Assembly (NCBI RefSeq): GCF_002900095.1
Contig: NZ_LLKN01000002.1
Location: forward strand, 558,001 to 622,000
Source: Salegentibacter mishustinae
GTDB taxonomy: Bacteria > Bacteroidota > Bacteroidia > Flavobacteriales > Flavobacteriaceae
Direction: 5' to 3'
DNA length: 64,000 nt
Shown in pieces: positions 62,330 through 64,000 of this stretch. The first letter of the stretch is position 1. The number at the start of each line of letters is the position of its first letter. A program made the translations under genes and the position numbers. The notes under the pieces are model-generated. The model saw only the letters and a list, made by a program, of their open reading frames with translations. It was not told the DNA's origin and made no database searches.

Positions 62330-62373
62330 CTCATAATCAAGGGGTCCCTGGTTCGAGCCCAGGTGGGACCACC
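62330..62373. repeat. attR: 44-bp copy of the tRNA 3' end
   Basis: Identical to 16511-16554, beginning CTCATAATCAAGGGG. Upstream bases no longer match a tRNA 5' half, so this copy is only a fragment. Confidence 0.93.
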
Positions 62374-62386
62374 TTTAATGCTTGTA

Positions 62387-62422
62387 AAGCCCTATAAACA
62401 CTATGTTTGTAGGGCTTTTTTT
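62387..62422 (+). terminator. Terminator after attR, probably the original tRNA terminator
   Basis: A 14-bp stem (AAGCCCTATAAACA / TGTTTGTAGGGCTT, one G-T pair) with a 3-nt loop and T run, 13 bp after the tRNA fragment. Distance and sense suit termination of the tRNA before the island arrived. Confidence 0.8.
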
Positions 62423-62549
62423 ATTTTAGGGGGTGAATATTCATAGAATTCTGGACTTTTATTGTTAAAATTATAGCAGTTATGGTCCATTTCTAAAATT
62501 TGATATATTCTATGTTATATTTGAAATTCTAAACAAAAAATAAATTTAT

Positions 62550-62900
62550 ATGGATGCTGCAAGAATAGGATTAGAACAAGATAATGGCGAGATGCTAGGA
62601 TATAATATTAATTCTGAAATTCAGAATGGACTTTACCTAACTACGGAAACGGATTTAATTAATGAAAATATTGATAATTTTAATATTGACATTAAGGTTA
62701 TTCCAAATCAAGTAGCTACAAAGATTTCTAAACGAGATAAAGTAGCTATAATTACTTTTGTAGTAGATGAAAGCAGAAAGTATCAATATTTAGTTGGTGC
62801 AGATTTGGACATTGAAAAAATGGAAAAAATGAATTCTAACAAGATACCAGAACAAATTAAAAATCTTATCAAGGAGGCATATTCTTTAACCCAAAAATAA
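62550..62900 (+). CDS. Small hypothetical protein
   Basis: This 116-residue protein has no signal peptide or membrane segment. It has alternating charged and hydrophobic stretches (KRDKVAIITFVVDESRKYQY, then an acidic helix DLDIEKMEKMN). I recognise no family. It is the first gene of the right flank outside the island, followed by a strong terminator. Confidence 0.6.
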   Translation: MDAARIGLEQDNGEMLGYNINSEIQNGLYLTTETDLINENIDNFNIDIKVIPNQVATKISKRDKVAIITFVVDESRKYQYLVGADLDIEKMEKMNSNKIPEQIKNLIKEAYSLTQK

Positions 62901-62960
62901 TAAACTTTCAGATCTTATATAATTCTTTACAGAAATTTACTTTAGTTCAGAAATTTTAAT

Positions 62961-62995
62961 AAACCCTACAGGCAGTACGTTTGTAGGGTTTTTTT
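62961..62995 (+). terminator. Rho-independent terminator
   Basis: Ten-bp stem AAACCCTACA / TGTAGGGTTT with an 11-nt loop and T run, 60 bp after the small hypothetical gene. Confidence 0.8.
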
Positions 62996-63110
62996 ATTTC
63001 TAGAGTCATAAGATTTAATTTAAATTTCATACATTCATTTTATAGGTACTTACTTTATTGAAATTCTCAAACAAATAATTGTAGAAAATTCATCTAATTA
63101 TGATTCGTAT

Positions 63111-64000
63111 ATGGAAAAATTAAATTTCGCCTCCTTTGCCGAACTTTTAAAAAATCCAGATAAATCAGATCATTCTAACTTAATATTTGAATTTGATCAC
63201 AGTTCTGAAATATCATTTGCAGAAATATCTACAGAAAATACGTTTAAAAATTGTTCGTTCACAGGACAGGGTTTTGATATAATTGGAAAAAATCAAAATG
63301 AAAATAAAAGGACACTTCAATTTCTGAAATGTGAAATTCTTATAAAGGAAATTACTATTTCAGAAGGTATTTTTCAAGATTTTATTATTTCTGATTCCAA
63401 TTTCACAGGATCTTTAACCTTTGATTGGTGTTATTTTGCCAATTGTAAATTTCAAGAAGTTCAAGAGGGGGTAAAATCTATCAAAATAAAAAATTCCGAT
63501 TTTCAAAACATAAAAATTAAGAACTTAGTTGCAGAAAAGCTTTTTGTTATTGCTAGCACTATTCGCAGTAGTGGAGAAGTCAAAAATTGTAAGATTCAAG
63601 ATGTGGATTTTAGTGGTTCTAGTCTTTCTTCTTTTTATTTTAGAAATAATGAGGTGTTTGGTTATGCTAATTTCGAACTTATAACTGGAAAATCTACCTC
63701 TCTAGAAATAAGTAATAGTCTTTTTCATAAACAGGTAAATTTCGAAACTCAACCTATTAAAATTATCTATCTCAATCAAACACATTTTTTTGATATTGTT
63801 TCATTTCAAAATGCTGTCTTAAAACGAATTTGGATTAATAAGGTATTGTTCGAAAAAGCAGTGTTTTTTGAAGGTATTGAATTAACTGATATAATGAATT
63901 GTAATATCAAGAGTATTAGAACAATTAAGCAACAACTCGTACTAACTAATAATAACCTTGATTATTTGAGATTTAGAAAAATTGAAAAAGAACTTTATAG
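63111..64000 (+). CDS. Pentapeptide-like beta-helix protein, partial
   Basis: I translated this frame by hand; it is open from ATG at 63111 to the right edge (296 codons, no stop). It begins MEKLNFASFAELLKNPDKSD and holds degenerate repeats such as NCSFTGQGF, SDSNFTGSL, NCKFQEVQEG, KNSDFQNIKI and DVDFSGSSLSS. The N/D-x-x-F spacing resembles pentapeptide repeats that form a right-handed beta-helix. No signal peptide is seen. Function is not known; some such proteins act as toxins, immunity factors or DNA mimics, but nothing here decides that. Confidence 0.7.
   Translation, partial: MEKLNFASFAELLKNPDKSDHSNLIFEFDHSSEISFAEISTENTFKNCSFTGQGFDIIGKNQNENKRTLQFLKCEILIKEITISEGIFQDFIISDSNFTGSLTFDWCYFANCKFQEVQEGVKSIKIKNSDFQNIKIKNLVAEKLFVIASTIRSSGEVKNCKIQDVDFSGSSLSSFYFRNNEVFGYANFELITGKSTSLEISNSLFHKQVNFETQPIKIIYLNQTHFFDIVSFQNAVLKRIWINKVLFEKAVFFEGIELTDIMNCNIKSIRTIKQQLVLTNNNLDYLRFRKIEKELY

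Larger units (their letters stand above)
16511..62373. mobile_element. tRNA-integrated genomic island (IME-like) carrying a beta-mannan utilization locus
   Basis: A perfect 44-bp direct repeat lies at 16511-16554 (the 3' part of the tRNA gene, from the anticodon loop) and at 62330-62373. The unit between corresponding repeat positions is 45,819 bp. A tyrosine recombinase (60959-62164) lies next to the right repeat. Replication and mobilization genes (18053-22498) lie near the left one. A 19-bp motif recurs near both ends. No mating-pair or coupling genes are present, so transfer would have needed a helper element. The relaxase carries two in-frame stops, so the element is probably no longer self-mobilizable. 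The cargo is a mannan polysaccharide utilization locus with two IS insertions. Confidence 0.88.

Noticed and set aside
16511-62373. A full ICE (conjugative element)
   Set aside because: No coupling protein, VirB4-like or other tra genes are present between the att repeats.
1-64000. CRISPR arrays, rRNA genes, phage structural genes
   Set aside because: None seen: no regularly spaced short repeats, no rRNA sequence and no capsid or tail genes on either strand.

Overview
The window looks like a chromosome segment of a marine or saline Flavobacteriaceae bacterium (Bacteroidota). The grounds are SusC/SusD pairs, Bacteroidota-type TAnnTTTG promoters, a NagB-deacetylase fusion, lipoprotein signals ending in a Cys, and mostly short intergenic gaps. 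The genus is an inference (relatives of Gramella, Salegentibacter or Zunongwangia would fit).

Left flank, about 1-16,480, is ordinary chromosome. It starts with a divergent amino-sugar and muropeptide recycling locus. On the minus strand are a ROK regulator, NagB-deacetylase, two peptidoglycan amidases (one frameshifted) and a phosphodiester-glycosidase-like protein cut by the window edge. On the plus strand are NagX and a GH3/beta-lactamase-fold fusion resembling NagZ joined to AmiE. An outer-membrane beta-barrel receptor, dusB, a 256-bp repeat, a LolC/E-type permease, rbfA and methylmalonyl-CoA epimerase follow, then a tRNA with a CAU anticodon.

From the tRNA to 62,373 lies one integrated island of about 45.8 kb. 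It is bounded by a perfect 44-bp direct repeat: the 3' part of the tRNA gene at 16511-16554 and a copy at 62330-62373. A tyrosine recombinase sits just inside the right end, and a 19-bp motif recurs near both ends. The left part holds a metallophosphoesterase, a HTH protein, a primase-helicase, a Toprim primase, an oriT-like inverted repeat, a MobC-like protein, a relaxase with two in-frame stop codons, and a coiled-coil membrane protein. No conjugation apparatus is present, so it looks like an integrative mobilizable element that has lost its own relaxase.

The cargo (about 23.6-60.8 kb) is a large beta-mannan (galacto/gluco-mannan) utilization locus. It has two SusC/SusD pairs, surface-binding lipoproteins (one FAS1-based with duplicated C-terminal modules), three GH26, a GH5, a GH9, a GH27, a GH43, a GH30-like enzyme, two AGE-family epimerases, two SGNH-type esterases, an AraC regulator, a sodium/solute symporter and a GH130 phosphorylase. 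The run GH26 - symporter - GH130 - epimerase matches the mannobiose epimerase/mannosylglucose phosphorylase pathway known from Bacteroides fragilis. Outer enzymes and binding proteins would cut and deacetylate mannan, SusCD would import the oligosaccharides, GH27 would remove galactose, and mannobiose would be epimerised and phosphorolysed in the cytoplasm. An IS3-family element (28790-30000, 4-bp target duplication) has cut off the last residues of the GH43, and an IS200-type element lies at about 38.9-39.4 kb.

Right flank: after the second att copy and the probable original tRNA terminator come a small unknown protein and the start of a pentapeptide-like protein that runs off the window.
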